Below are positions 1 through 7,117 of a DNA stretch of 9,662 nt, in pieces; position 1 is the stretch's first letter; every line of letters begins with the position of its first letter. Source of the DNA: Treponema sp. (lineage in GTDB: Bacteria > Spirochaetota > Spirochaetia > Treponematales > Breznakiellaceae); the NCBI GenBank assembly GCA_031258505.1, contig JAIRMT010000086.1:1-9662 (forward strand), given 5' to 3'. The notes under the pieces are model-generated. The model worked only from the letters and a program-made list of their open reading frames with translations, searched no databases and was not told the origin of the DNA. The translations under genes were made by a program, and so were the position numbers.

Positions 1-36
1 AAAAGACTTTTAGCATAGTAGAAATGAGCTTCAGTG

Positions 37-45
37 TGGTATAAA
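37..45 (+). promoter_or_regulatory. Candidate extended -10 promoter of the GH3 operon
   Basis: The sequence TGG-TATAAA (TG at 37-38, -10 hexamer at 40-45) fits the extended -10 pattern TGnTATAAT with one mismatch. The hexamer 17 bp upstream (AGTAGA, 17-22) is a poor -35, which an extended -10 can tolerate. Transcription would begin near 52 and leave a leader of about 75 nt. A weaker alternative -10 is CATAAT at 101-106, which also lacks a good -35. The whole 1-125 stretch is clearly more AT-rich than the genes, as expected for a promoter region. The call rests on pattern alone. Confidence 0.35.
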
Positions 46-90
46 TGGCTAATATTGGGCTAAAAACGAGTTTTACTATAGAAATGTGTG

Positions 91-103
91 ATGCAAATCG
101 CAT
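91..103. promoter_or_regulatory. Small palindrome in the operon leader, possible operator
   Basis: ATGC-N5-GCAT forms a 13 bp dyad lying 9 bp upstream of the ribosome binding site and downstream of the candidate promoter. Sugar-utilisation operons are often controlled by LacI- or GntR-type repressors that bind short dyads in this position. The match to a catabolite-responsive element is imperfect, and four-base arms can arise by chance. Two other tiny dyads lie nearby (AAAAG-A-CTTTT at 1-11; AAAAC-GA-GTTTT at 63-74). Confidence 0.18.
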
Positions 104-111
104 AATACTTT

Positions 112-118
112 AAGGAGG
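112..118 (+). promoter_or_regulatory. Strong ribosome binding site of the first GH3 gene
   Basis: AAGGAGG is a perfect anti-16S match placed 7 nt before the ATG at 126. It fixes that start codon and indicates efficient initiation at the head of the operon. Confidence 0.85.
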
Positions 119-125
119 CTGTACT

Positions 126-3032
126 ATGAGTTCAGCACAAAGGAAAATGAGTAACAAGAAGTTTCTCACTGTTTGGATTACGGTCTTGTCAATCGTATTT
201 ATTCTGGCGGCGGGCTTAACTATCGTCTGCGGAGTTTTCTCCCCCACTATCACTATGGCGCTGGGCGGGCAGAAGTACCGGATCGTCGGGGAGGCGGCGA
301 ATGTAGATACCGCTTACTTCAAGAGCAAGTATAACAACCCCGAAGACGCTTCAGCAGCGGCTAAGGCGCTCACGGTAACGATAGAAGAAGAAGGCATCGT
401 GCTTTTGAAAAACGACGAGAAAAGCGTTCTCCCCTTGCAGGAAGGCGCGAAGGTTAGCGTGTTTGGCCGGACTTCAATAGACCTGATCTACGGCGGCTCT
501 GGTTCGGGGAACGTAGATACTTCCACAGCCGCTACTCTGGAAAGTAGTCTGAGCGCAGCAGGGTATCAGGTAAACCCGGCGCTGATTTCTTTCTATAAAA
601 CTATGTCCGAAGTAAAGGGTCCGCAGATTGGTACCGGGTCAATCTTCTTCGGGGGACAGCCGATCTACTTTCAGCCCTACAAACACGCGGCGATCCAGAT
701 GGACCTTCCAGAGGTAAGCACCTACCACATCGGAGAGGTTGCTCTGAACGAGTATACGCCAGAAGTACAGCAGAGCTACGCTGACTATCATGACGCGGCT
801 ATTGTCATCTTTGGCAGGGGCGGCGGCGAAGGCGGGGACCTGAGTCAGGACATCTACGCTGACATGGCGCACTACAACGCCGAAGCCCAGAGCTTCCTCA
901 CCCGCCTGGGAATCAAGCCGGGACAGCATCAGCTTGAATTGAGTCAGAACGAACTGGACCTTTTAGAACATGTACGCTCCCAAGGCTTTGACAAGGTGAT
1001 TGTAATCATCAACTCCAGCGAGGCTATGGAACTGGGCTTTTTGGACGAAGACTGGATCAATGCAGCCCTTTGGATTGGCAGCCCAGGTGAAGGGATGAAC
1101 GCTCTTGGGCGGGTCATTAAGGGAGAGGTGAATCCATCGGGCCGCCTGGTTGATACCTACGCCTATGACCTGACTAGCGCGCCCTCGTACAACAACTTTG
1201 GTAACTATGTCTATGATGACGCGCCGGGTAACTACTTTGTGGAATACGAAGAGGGCATCTATGTGGGATACCGTTACTATGAAACCCGCTATCACGACAA
1301 TGAGACAGCCTACCGTCAGACCGTGCAGTTCCCCTTTGGCTATGGCTTGAGCTACACCAGCTTTGAGTGGGAACTGGCGCGAAGCAGCCCTGCCGCTGGT
1401 TCCGCTCTGTCTGCCGACGGCGCTATCACTATAGATGTCCGTGTGCGGAATACTGGAACGCGCGCTGGAAAGGATGTCGTGGAACTCTACGCCACAGCGC
1501 CTTACACACCCGGCGGCATTGAGAAAGCCCATGTAGTGCTGGCGGGCTTTGAAAAGACGGGCCTCATCGCGCCGGGAAGCGAACAGACCGTCAGCATTAC
1601 GATTCCAGTGTATGCGCTGGCATCCTACGATTATAATGACGCGAACAAAAACAGCTTCCGCGGCTATGAACTGGAAAATGGAACCTATCAGCTTAAACTG
1701 ATGAAGAACGCCCATGACTTGAGCGCGGTTTCCCCCATTGAATATAAGGTAGAATCCACACTTCGGTATGAAGAAGACCCGCTTACTGGGTATAACGTGG
1801 TCAATCGGTTTGACCAGGCATCGAACCGTATTAAGGTTTATCTTTCCCGAAACGACTGGGAAGGAACCTGGCCCCAAGCGCCCACAGCCGCTGACCGGAC
1901 TGCTGGCGCGGCTGTCATTGCTGCGGTATCCCCGTTTGTGGCGGCGGATCACAACAATCCCAATGACGAAACCCCTGTGTTTAACGCCAAGAACAACATC
2001 TCCCTCATCAACCTTAAGGATATGCCCTATGACGATCCCCTATGGGAACCGCTCCTCGATCAGTTGGACATTAACGAATTTGTGGAACTCTTCAGAACCG
2101 GGTCATATAACACTGCGGTAATGCAGAGCGTGTCCAAGCCCGTAACCCAAGACCTGGACGGCCCGGCTGGGCTTTCGGCTTACATTGGTAACACTAGCGC
2201 CACTGCCTATCCCAGCGAGTGCATCATCGCCGCCACATGGAGTAAGAGCGCTGCGCGGCAGATGGGCGAGGCCGTAGGAGATGAAGGCTTGCAAGCTGGA
2301 GTACACGGCTGGTATGCTCCAGCCATGAACATCCACCGTTCCCCTTTCGCGGGCAGGAACTTTGAGTATTACAGCGAGGACAGCATCCTCAGCGGGGAAA
2401 TCGCCGCTCAAGTCGTGGCCGGAGCAGTGTCCAAAGGTATGGTAACCTATATCAAACACTTTGCCTTAAACGATCAGGAAACCAATCGCGTCCGGGACAA
2501 CGGGCTTATGACCTGGGCAAACGAACAGGCCATTCGGGAAATCTACCTGAAACCCTTTGAGTATGCAGTTAAAAACGGCGGCAGCACTGGGGTAATGTCT
2601 TCCTTCAACCGCATTGGAACTGAATGGTCTGGAGGCAGCCGCGAACTCCTCACGGAAATACTCCGCAACGAATGGGGCTTCCAAGGCTCGGTGATTACCG
2701 ACTTCAACCTCTATCCCTATATGAATCAGGACAAAGCCCTGCGGAACGGCGGAGACTTTATGCTCACCATGTATATGCCTCCGGTGTACGACAAGACTCC
2801 TGCGGACATCAGCAGTCCCACGGCTAAGAAAGCCATTCGCAATGCGGCGCACAATATCCTCTACGCCACCGTGAATTCCAACGCCATGAACGGCGTCGCG
2901 CCCGGAGTGGTCTTCAGAGCTATCACGCCAACGTGGGTGATTCTGCTCATCATTGCTGACGCGGTAATCTTCTGCGGAATCATGATTGCGCTGATCCTTA
3001 TACGGAAACGGGTTCGTTCCCATAAGGGTTGA
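126..3032 (+). CDS. Membrane-anchored GH3 beta-glycosidase with permuted domain order
   Basis: This 968-aa protein is a glycoside hydrolase family 3 enzyme, probably a beta-glucosidase or related exo-glycosidase removing non-reducing-end sugars. The domain order is inverted. The GH3 C-terminal domain comes first (about 80-390, with GIVLLKND at 90-97 and the likely acid/base E235 in GGGEGGD). A fibronectin-III-like domain follows (about 400-545, entered by PFGYGLSYTSFEW). The (alpha/beta)8-type N-terminal domain is last (about 640-915). That last domain carries DGP 678-680, GRNFEYYSED 743-752, KHFA 777-780 and the expected nucleophile D859 in VITDF. Inverted GH3 enzymes are known from Ruminococcus albus and Butyrivibrio. 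A hydrophobic segment at about 14-38 follows a basic N-terminus, and a second at about 935-959 is followed by KRVR. Both ends should therefore be cytoplasmic and the catalytic body external. No lipobox is seen. Substrate specificity cannot be read from the sequence. Confidence 0.93.
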   Translation: MSSAQRKMSNKKFLTVWITVLSIVFILAAGLTIVCGVFSPTITMALGGQKYRIVGEAANVDTAYFKSKYNNPEDASAAAKALTVTIEEEGIVLLKNDEKSVLPLQEGAKVSVFGRTSIDLIYGGSGSGNVDTSTAATLESSLSAAGYQVNPALISFYKTMSEVKGPQIGTGSIFFGGQPIYFQPYKHAAIQMDLPEVSTYHIGEVALNEYTPEVQQSYADYHDAAIVIFGRGGGEGGDLSQDIYADMAHYNAEAQSFLTRLGIKPGQHQLELSQNELDLLEHVRSQGFDKVIVIINSSEAMELGFLDEDWINAALWIGSPGEGMNALGRVIKGEVNPSGRLVDTYAYDLTSAPSYNNFGNYVYDDAPGNYFVEYEEGIYVGYRYYETRYHDNETAYRQTVQFPFGYGLSYTSFEWELARSSPAAGSALSADGAITIDVRVRNTGTRAGKDVVELYATAPYTPGGIEKAHVVLAGFEKTGLIAPGSEQTVSITIPVYALASYDYNDANKNSFRGYELENGTYQLKLMKNAHDLSAVSPIEYKVESTLRYEEDPLTGYNVVNRFDQASNRIKVYLSRNDWEGTWPQAPTAADRTAGAAVIAAVSPFVAADHNNPNDETPVFNAKNNISLINLKDMPYDDPLWEPLLDQLDINEFVELFRTGSYNTAVMQSVSKPVTQDLDGPAGLSAYIGNTSATAYPSECIIAATWSKSAARQMGEAVGDEGLQAGVHGWYAPAMNIHRSPFAGRNFEYYSEDSILSGEIAAQVVAGAVSKGMVTYIKHFALNDQETNRVRDNGLMTWANEQAIREIYLKPFEYAVKNGGSTGVMSSFNRIGTEWSGGSRELLTEILRNEWGFQGSVITDFNLYPYMNQDKALRNGGDFMLTMYMPPVYDKTPADISSPTAKKAIRNAAHNILYATVNSNAMNGVAPGVVFRAITPTWVILLIIADAVIFCGIMIALILIRKRVRSHKG

Positions 3033-3043
3033 GAGGAGAATAT

Positions 3044-3048
3044 GGAGG
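3044..3048 (+). promoter_or_regulatory. Ribosome binding site deciding the start of the second GH3 gene
   Basis: GGAGG sits 4 nt before the ATG at 3053. The same frame could be opened by TTG at 3029, overlapping the upstream stop codon, but that would place this Shine-Dalgarno inside the coding region and add eight residues unlike a GH3 N-terminus. The spacing is slightly short. A further AGAGGAG at 3032-3038 lies 14 nt upstream of the same ATG. Confidence 0.65.
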
Positions 3049-3052
3049 AATT

Positions 3053-5515
3053 ATGCGCTATGTTGATTTGATTGACCGGATGAACCGGACTGAAAAGGCG
3101 TCCCTGCTTTCGGGACTTGGTTTCTGGCAGACCATGCCGCTTGAGCGACTGGCCATTCCCTCCATATTTCTTGCGGATGGGCCGCACGGCATACGGAAAC
3201 AGATGGCAGAGGCTGATCAGCTTGGGCTGAACCCTGGCGTACCTGCCACCTGTTTCCCCACAGCCTCGGCTATCGCCAATAGCTGGAACACGACTCTGGT
3301 CGAAGAAGTTGGCCGTACTCTGGGAGAAGAGGCTGTTGCCTATCGGGTGAACATGATCCTAGGACCGGGACTGAACATCAAGCGCAGCCCCCTTTGCGGC
3401 CGTAACTTTGAGTATTTCTCGGAAGACCCTCACCTCGCGGGCAAGCTGGCCGCCGCCTCTATTCGGGGCATACAGAGCGCCGGAGTTGCCGCTTGCCCAA
3501 AACACTTTGCCGCAAACAGTCAGGAACTGCTGCGGATGGCCAGCGATTCTGTAGTGGATGATCGGGCGCTTCGGGAGATTTACCTCACTGCTTTTGAAAT
3601 CGCGGTTAAAGAAGCAAAGCCCTGGGCTGTTATGTCTTCCTACAACAAGGTAAACGGGGTGTATGCCAATGAAAACCGCCTGCTGTTGCGGGACATTCTC
3701 AAAGACCAATGGGGATTTGGCGGAATCGTGGTCTCGGACTGGGGCGGCGGCAACGATTGCTGCGCTGGAGTTATCGCGGGAAGCCACCTAGAAATGCCCG
3801 GTACAGCAGGCAATAGCGCCATGGAACTGCTGGACGCGCTGGAAAGCGGCGCGGTCAGCGAGGCTGTAGCGGATGAACGGGTAGACGAACTGCTGACTAC
3901 GATCTTTGCGGTACAAATACCAAAGGATGCGCCTACGACCTTTGACACAGAAGCCCATCACCGGATCGCCCGCAAAGCCGCAGAGGAATCCATTGTCCTC
4001 CTGAAGAACGAAAACGCCATTCTACCGCTCAAAAAGGGAAGCAAAGTTGCCCTCATCGGGGACTTTGCGGAAACGCCTCGTTTTCAGGGCGCGGGTTCCA
4101 GTCAGGTCAACGCTACCAAAGTGGATTCAGCTCTGGCGCTCATTGGTGAAAGCGGCCTTGACTGCGCAGGCTTCCAGCCGGGGTTTGAGCGACAGGGAAA
4201 ACCTAAAACGAAAAACACCACGCCAGTAAACCGCGAGGCAGCCATAGCCCTGGCTAAACAGGCGGATCTCGTACTTTTCTACATGGGGCTTGATGAAATC
4301 GGTGAAACCGAAGGGCTGGATCGCTCTGATTTGCGGGTTCGGGAGAATCAGATAGAACTGCTGAACGCGATTCATCAGGTAAATCCTAATATCGTCGCTG
4401 TACTGCACGCTGGTTCAGTGGTGGAAACGCCCTGGCTTGACCAGTGCCGCGCTCTTGTCCTTGTTGCCTTGTCAGGCCAAGCTGGAGCTGGGGCAGTTCT
4501 TGACGCGCTGACCGGAAAAATCTGCCCTTCGGGAAAATTAAGCGAAACATGGCCCCTGACTCTGAAGGACAGCCCAGCCTTTTATTACTATCCGGGCAGG
4601 GAAAAAACCGCCGAGTACCGTGAAAGCATCTTTGTTGGCTACCGTTACTACGATACTGCCGGCGGCTCTGATGGGATTCCGGTCCGCTTCCCCTTTGGCT
4701 TCGGCCTTTCCTACACGGAATTTAGTTACTCTGACCTTTCGCTGAACAATGAAGGCGTCTCATTTACCATCACCAATGCGGGTAAAACCGCAGGGGCGGA
4801 GATTGCCCAAGTCTATGTTTCTTTGCCAGATAGCCGGCTCTATCGGGCAAAGAAAGAGTTAAAGGGCTTTGTCAAAGTTTTTCTACAAAGCGGTGAAAGT
4901 AAAACCGTAAACATTCCCTTTGATGATACAACGTTCCGCTATTTTGATACCGAGACTAAGGGTTTTGAGGTCGAAGGCGGCGCGTACCATGTGTGTATCG
5001 GGGCGTCTTCCCACGATATACGCTTGAGCGGCGCGCTTCAGGTGGATAGCGCAAAGCCCGGCAGCCAGCGCAACGATGCGGCGACGCTTCCTTCTTACTT
5101 CAGCGCTCAGGTGAAGCAGGTTTCTGATGACGAATTCGCCCGCCTTCTTGGAAGGATGCCGCCGCCTTCTCGCTGGAACCGTTCAGCGCTTTTATGCAGG
5201 GAGGATTCGATTGCCCAGCTTTTTTACGCGAAAAGCCTCTTCGCCCGTTTTGTCTGGAAGATTTTAAGCGCTATTAAAGCCAGTTCAGAGGCAAAAGGTA
5301 AACCTAACCTCAACATACTCTTCATTTACAATATGCCCCTGCGCGGCATAGCTAAAATGAGCGGCCAGGTCGTGAATATGCCCATGATCGACGCGATACT
5401 CGAAATCGTCAACGGACACTTCTTTAAGGGCTTGGACCATTTACTAAAGGAATACCGCCGCATGATAAAGCGGAGGAAAAGCATACGCCTACAAAACGGA
5501 GGAATCTATGTTTGA
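3053..5515 (+). CDS. Cytoplasmic GH3 beta-glucosidase, canonical domain order
   Basis: This 820-aa family 3 glycoside hydrolase probably hydrolyses imported beta-glucosides or oligosaccharides in the cytoplasm, since no signal peptide or membrane segment is visible. The N-terminal catalytic domain (about 10-290) has ADGPHG 41-46, GRNFEYFSED 116-125, KHFA 150-153 and the nucleophile D229 in VVSDWGG. The GH3 C-terminal domain (about 300-540) has SIVLLKNE 313-320 and the acid/base loop ETEGLDR 418-424, with E418 or E420 as the acid. A fibronectin-III-like domain follows (about 565-660) after PFGFGLSYTEF. Residues about 670-820 form a basic, helix-rich tail ending near an NMPLRG/EIVNGHFF region, which I recall from clostridial and bifidobacterial GH3 enzymes. 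The gene starts 20 bp after the first GH3 gene, and its 3' end overlaps the next gene by 8 bp. The two GH3 genes share many motifs but in swapped domain order, so they are not a recent duplication. Confidence 0.93.
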   Translation: MRYVDLIDRMNRTEKASLLSGLGFWQTMPLERLAIPSIFLADGPHGIRKQMAEADQLGLNPGVPATCFPTASAIANSWNTTLVEEVGRTLGEEAVAYRVNMILGPGLNIKRSPLCGRNFEYFSEDPHLAGKLAAASIRGIQSAGVAACPKHFAANSQELLRMASDSVVDDRALREIYLTAFEIAVKEAKPWAVMSSYNKVNGVYANENRLLLRDILKDQWGFGGIVVSDWGGGNDCCAGVIAGSHLEMPGTAGNSAMELLDALESGAVSEAVADERVDELLTTIFAVQIPKDAPTTFDTEAHHRIARKAAEESIVLLKNENAILPLKKGSKVALIGDFAETPRFQGAGSSQVNATKVDSALALIGESGLDCAGFQPGFERQGKPKTKNTTPVNREAAIALAKQADLVLFYMGLDEIGETEGLDRSDLRVRENQIELLNAIHQVNPNIVAVLHAGSVVETPWLDQCRALVLVALSGQAGAGAVLDALTGKICPSGKLSETWPLTLKDSPAFYYYPGREKTAEYRESIFVGYRYYDTAGGSDGIPVRFPFGFGLSYTEFSYSDLSLNNEGVSFTITNAGKTAGAEIAQVYVSLPDSRLYRAKKELKGFVKVFLQSGESKTVNIPFDDTTFRYFDTETKGFEVEGGAYHVCIGASSHDIRLSGALQVDSAKPGSQRNDAATLPSYFSAQVKQVSDDEFARLLGRMPPPSRWNRSALLCREDSIAQLFYAKSLFARFVWKILSAIKASSEAKGKPNLNILFIYNMPLRGIAKMSGQVVNMPMIDAILEIVNGHFFKGLDHLLKEYRRMIKRRKSIRLQNGGIYV

Positions 5516-6047
5516 GACAATCAAGCGCTTCAAGGAAAAACACAGCGCGCTGTTTGAATTCATCATGTTCAATCTGTTGAGCAACATCGCCACAATAACG
5601 AACTTTGTCGTCCTGAACATCGCTCAGAGCTTTATCTTTCGCGCCTTTGCCGACCGGGATTTCTCGTTCTGGATATACCACTATCCAGTCGAACACGGCG
5701 GGCTGGCCGCGTTCCTCGCCTTTCTGCTCAGTTACGCTGCCGCGCAAACCGTCAACTTTATCGTGCAGCGCAAATTAGTCTTCAACGCGAACAACAAGCT
5801 CGGCGGCGCGCTGGCAGTGTATTTCCTCACTGTGCTGGGGGTTTACCTCATCTGCGTCTACGTTCCCACGCTGGTAACGCCCTTGCTTTCGCCCATGGTC
5901 GGACAGGTGCTTGCCGCAAACATCGCCAACGCCCTGAACATCTTCATCCAAGTTATCATCATCTATCCAGTGCTGAAGTTCGTGGTGATGAAGCGGGTGA
6001 ATCAAGACCTAGACAAAAAGGGAAAAATTGATACTACTAATACCTAA
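5508..6047 (+). CDS. GtrA-like four-helix membrane protein
   Basis: This 179-aa integral membrane protein has four predicted helices at about 15-42, 64-88, 100-122 and 132-160, with a basic N-terminus and a charged C-terminal tail. The segment QTVNFIVQRKLVF (80-92) resembles the loop signature of the GtrA family (Asn followed by Arg then Val-Phe). GtrA-like proteins are linked to moving undecaprenyl-phosphate-linked glucose or other polyprenyl-linked sugars across the membrane for O-antigen, teichoic acid or arabinogalactan decoration. A GGAGG at 5498-5502, 5 nt before the ATG, supports the start. The gene overlaps the GH3 stop by 8 bp, so translation is probably coupled. A GT2 glycosyltransferase follows after 3 bp, which fits a donor-synthase/flippase pair. 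The exact substrate is unknown. Confidence 0.82.
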   Translation: MFETIKRFKEKHSALFEFIMFNLLSNIATITNFVVLNIAQSFIFRAFADRDFSFWIYHYPVEHGGLAAFLAFLLSYAAAQTVNFIVQRKLVFNANNKLGGALAVYFLTVLGVYLICVYVPTLVTPLLSPMVGQVLAANIANALNIFIQVIIIYPVLKFVVMKRVNQDLDKKGKIDTTNT

Positions 6048-6050
6048 GCT

Positions 6051-7106
6051 ATGAGTAACGAAGAAAAAATCATCTCGTTTACTGTTCCTTGTTATAACTC
6101 TGCCGCATATATGAGGGCTTGTGTTGACTCTCTGCTTTCGTGCCTTGGCAGCGACGGTTTCTCCAGCGCGGACTTTGAGATCATCCTGATTGACGATGGC
6201 TCAACTGATGAGACGCCCGCGATATGCGACGCCTACGCTGCCCGCTACCCTGGGCTTATCACGGTTATCCATCAGGAAAACAGCGGCCACGGCGTGGGAA
6301 TCATGCGGGGGATCCACCTTGCCTGCGGACAATACTTCAAGGTTGTTGACTCCGACGACTGGCTTGACGTCCCCGCGTTACGGCGCGTTATGAATACGCT
6401 GCGGCAAGCTGTCAGGCAAAACGCTGAGGTCGATCTCTTTATCACCAACTACGTCTACGAACATCAGGACGCACATTCTCAGCGGGTGATGCGCTACGCC
6501 AACGTATTCCCCCTTAATTGTACCTTTTCATGGAATAACATTGCACGCTTCAAGCCCTCTCAATACCTGCTTATGCACTCGGTCATATACCAGACTGCCT
6601 TACTGCGCGCTTGTAACCTTAAGCTGCCCAGCCACACGTTTTATGTGGACAATATCTTTGTCTATCAGCCTCTGCCCTTTGTCAAAACCATCCGCTATTT
6701 AGATGAGGACCTGTACCATTATTCCATTGGTCGGGCTGATCAATCGGTCAATGAGCGGGTTATGCTTTCACGGGTGGATCAGCAGATCGGCATAACCAAA
6801 CTCATGGTAAAAGCCCACGACTTGCAGCAGGTGTACCAGACCTGGCCCAACCTTGCCCGGTATATGCTCAACTATCTTTCAATCATGATTTCCATTCTGA
6901 CCATTCTGCTCTACATCGAAGGAAGCAAACCCAGCCTGAAAAAGCGCGCGAGTTTTTGGGATTTTTTATACCATACTGACCCGTTTCTCTATCGAAGGAT
7001 AAAACGCACCATCCCTTCTCTATTAACGAGCGTCTCTGGCGCTTGGGGCCGGAAGTTCAGCCTGATCATCTACCGTCTGGCGCGGCGGGTCTACAAGTTC
7101 AACTGA
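6051..7106 (+). CDS. Family 2 glycosyltransferase
   Basis: This 351-aa GT-A fold glycosyltransferase of family GT2 would transfer a sugar from a nucleotide-sugar donor. The N-terminal hallmark is ISFTVPCYNSAAY (8-20). IDDGSTDETP (47-56) supplies the nucleotide-binding aspartates, and VVDSDDW (98-104) is the metal-binding DXD region. YVDN (198-201) probably carries the catalytic base, and RADQSVN (228-234) matches the later acceptor/diphosphate region. The C-terminus has one moderately hydrophobic stretch (about 272-289) and a basic tail, suggesting membrane association. It lacks the two clear C-terminal helices of GtrB/DPM1-like enzymes that often partner GtrA. There is no convincing Shine-Dalgarno before the ATG, and the previous stop is only 3 bp upstream. 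Initiation probably depends on ribosomes finishing the GtrA-like gene. The acceptor could be a polyprenyl phosphate or an envelope glycan. Confidence 0.88.
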   Translation: MSNEEKIISFTVPCYNSAAYMRACVDSLLSCLGSDGFSSADFEIILIDDGSTDETPAICDAYAARYPGLITVIHQENSGHGVGIMRGIHLACGQYFKVVDSDDWLDVPALRRVMNTLRQAVRQNAEVDLFITNYVYEHQDAHSQRVMRYANVFPLNCTFSWNNIARFKPSQYLLMHSVIYQTALLRACNLKLPSHTFYVDNIFVYQPLPFVKTIRYLDEDLYHYSIGRADQSVNERVMLSRVDQQIGITKLMVKAHDLQQVYQTWPNLARYMLNYLSIMISILTILLYIEGSKPSLKKRASFWDFLYHTDPFLYRRIKRTIPSLLTSVSGAWGRKFSLIIYRLARRVYKFN

Positions 7107-7110
7107 GGAG
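7105..7110 (+). promoter_or_regulatory. Ribosome binding site deciding the cas3 start
   Basis: GAGGAG lies 7 nt before the ATG at 7118, an optimal distance, and overlaps the stop codon of the glycosyltransferase gene (7104-7106). It favours ATG 7118 over an in-frame TTG at 7043 inside the upstream gene, which would add 25 residues without any Cas3 resemblance. Confidence 0.8.
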
Positions 7111-7117
7111 ACAAGAC

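Noticed and set aside
963..1952. Long open frame (329 codons) on the minus strand inside the first GH3 gene
   Set aside because: It lies opposite a gene with clear catalytic motifs, has no recognisable domain and has no convincing start context. Such antisense frames are common in GC-balanced coding DNA.
2624..2827. Short plus-strand frame inside the GH3 N-domain coding region
   Set aside because: It is out of frame with the conserved nucleophile region of the GH3 enzyme, has no ribosome binding site and encodes no recognisable product.
3042..3071. Nine-codon frame from ATG 3042 between the two GH3 genes
   Set aside because: The AGAGGAG site is only 3 nt away, the product is trivial and it overlaps the real start at 3053. 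No leader-peptide features are visible.
6961..6977. Internal promoter for cas3 near the end of the glycosyltransferase gene (TTTTTTATA, CATACT)
   Set aside because: No acceptable -35 lies at the required distance, and the AT-rich stretch encodes ordinary residues of the glycosyltransferase (FWDFLYHTD).
7043..7117. Upstream TTG extension of cas3 by 25 residues
   Set aside because: The added residues do not resemble Cas3 and overlap the glycosyltransferase gene. GAGGAG at 7 nt from ATG 7118 and the family-typical N-terminus support the later start.
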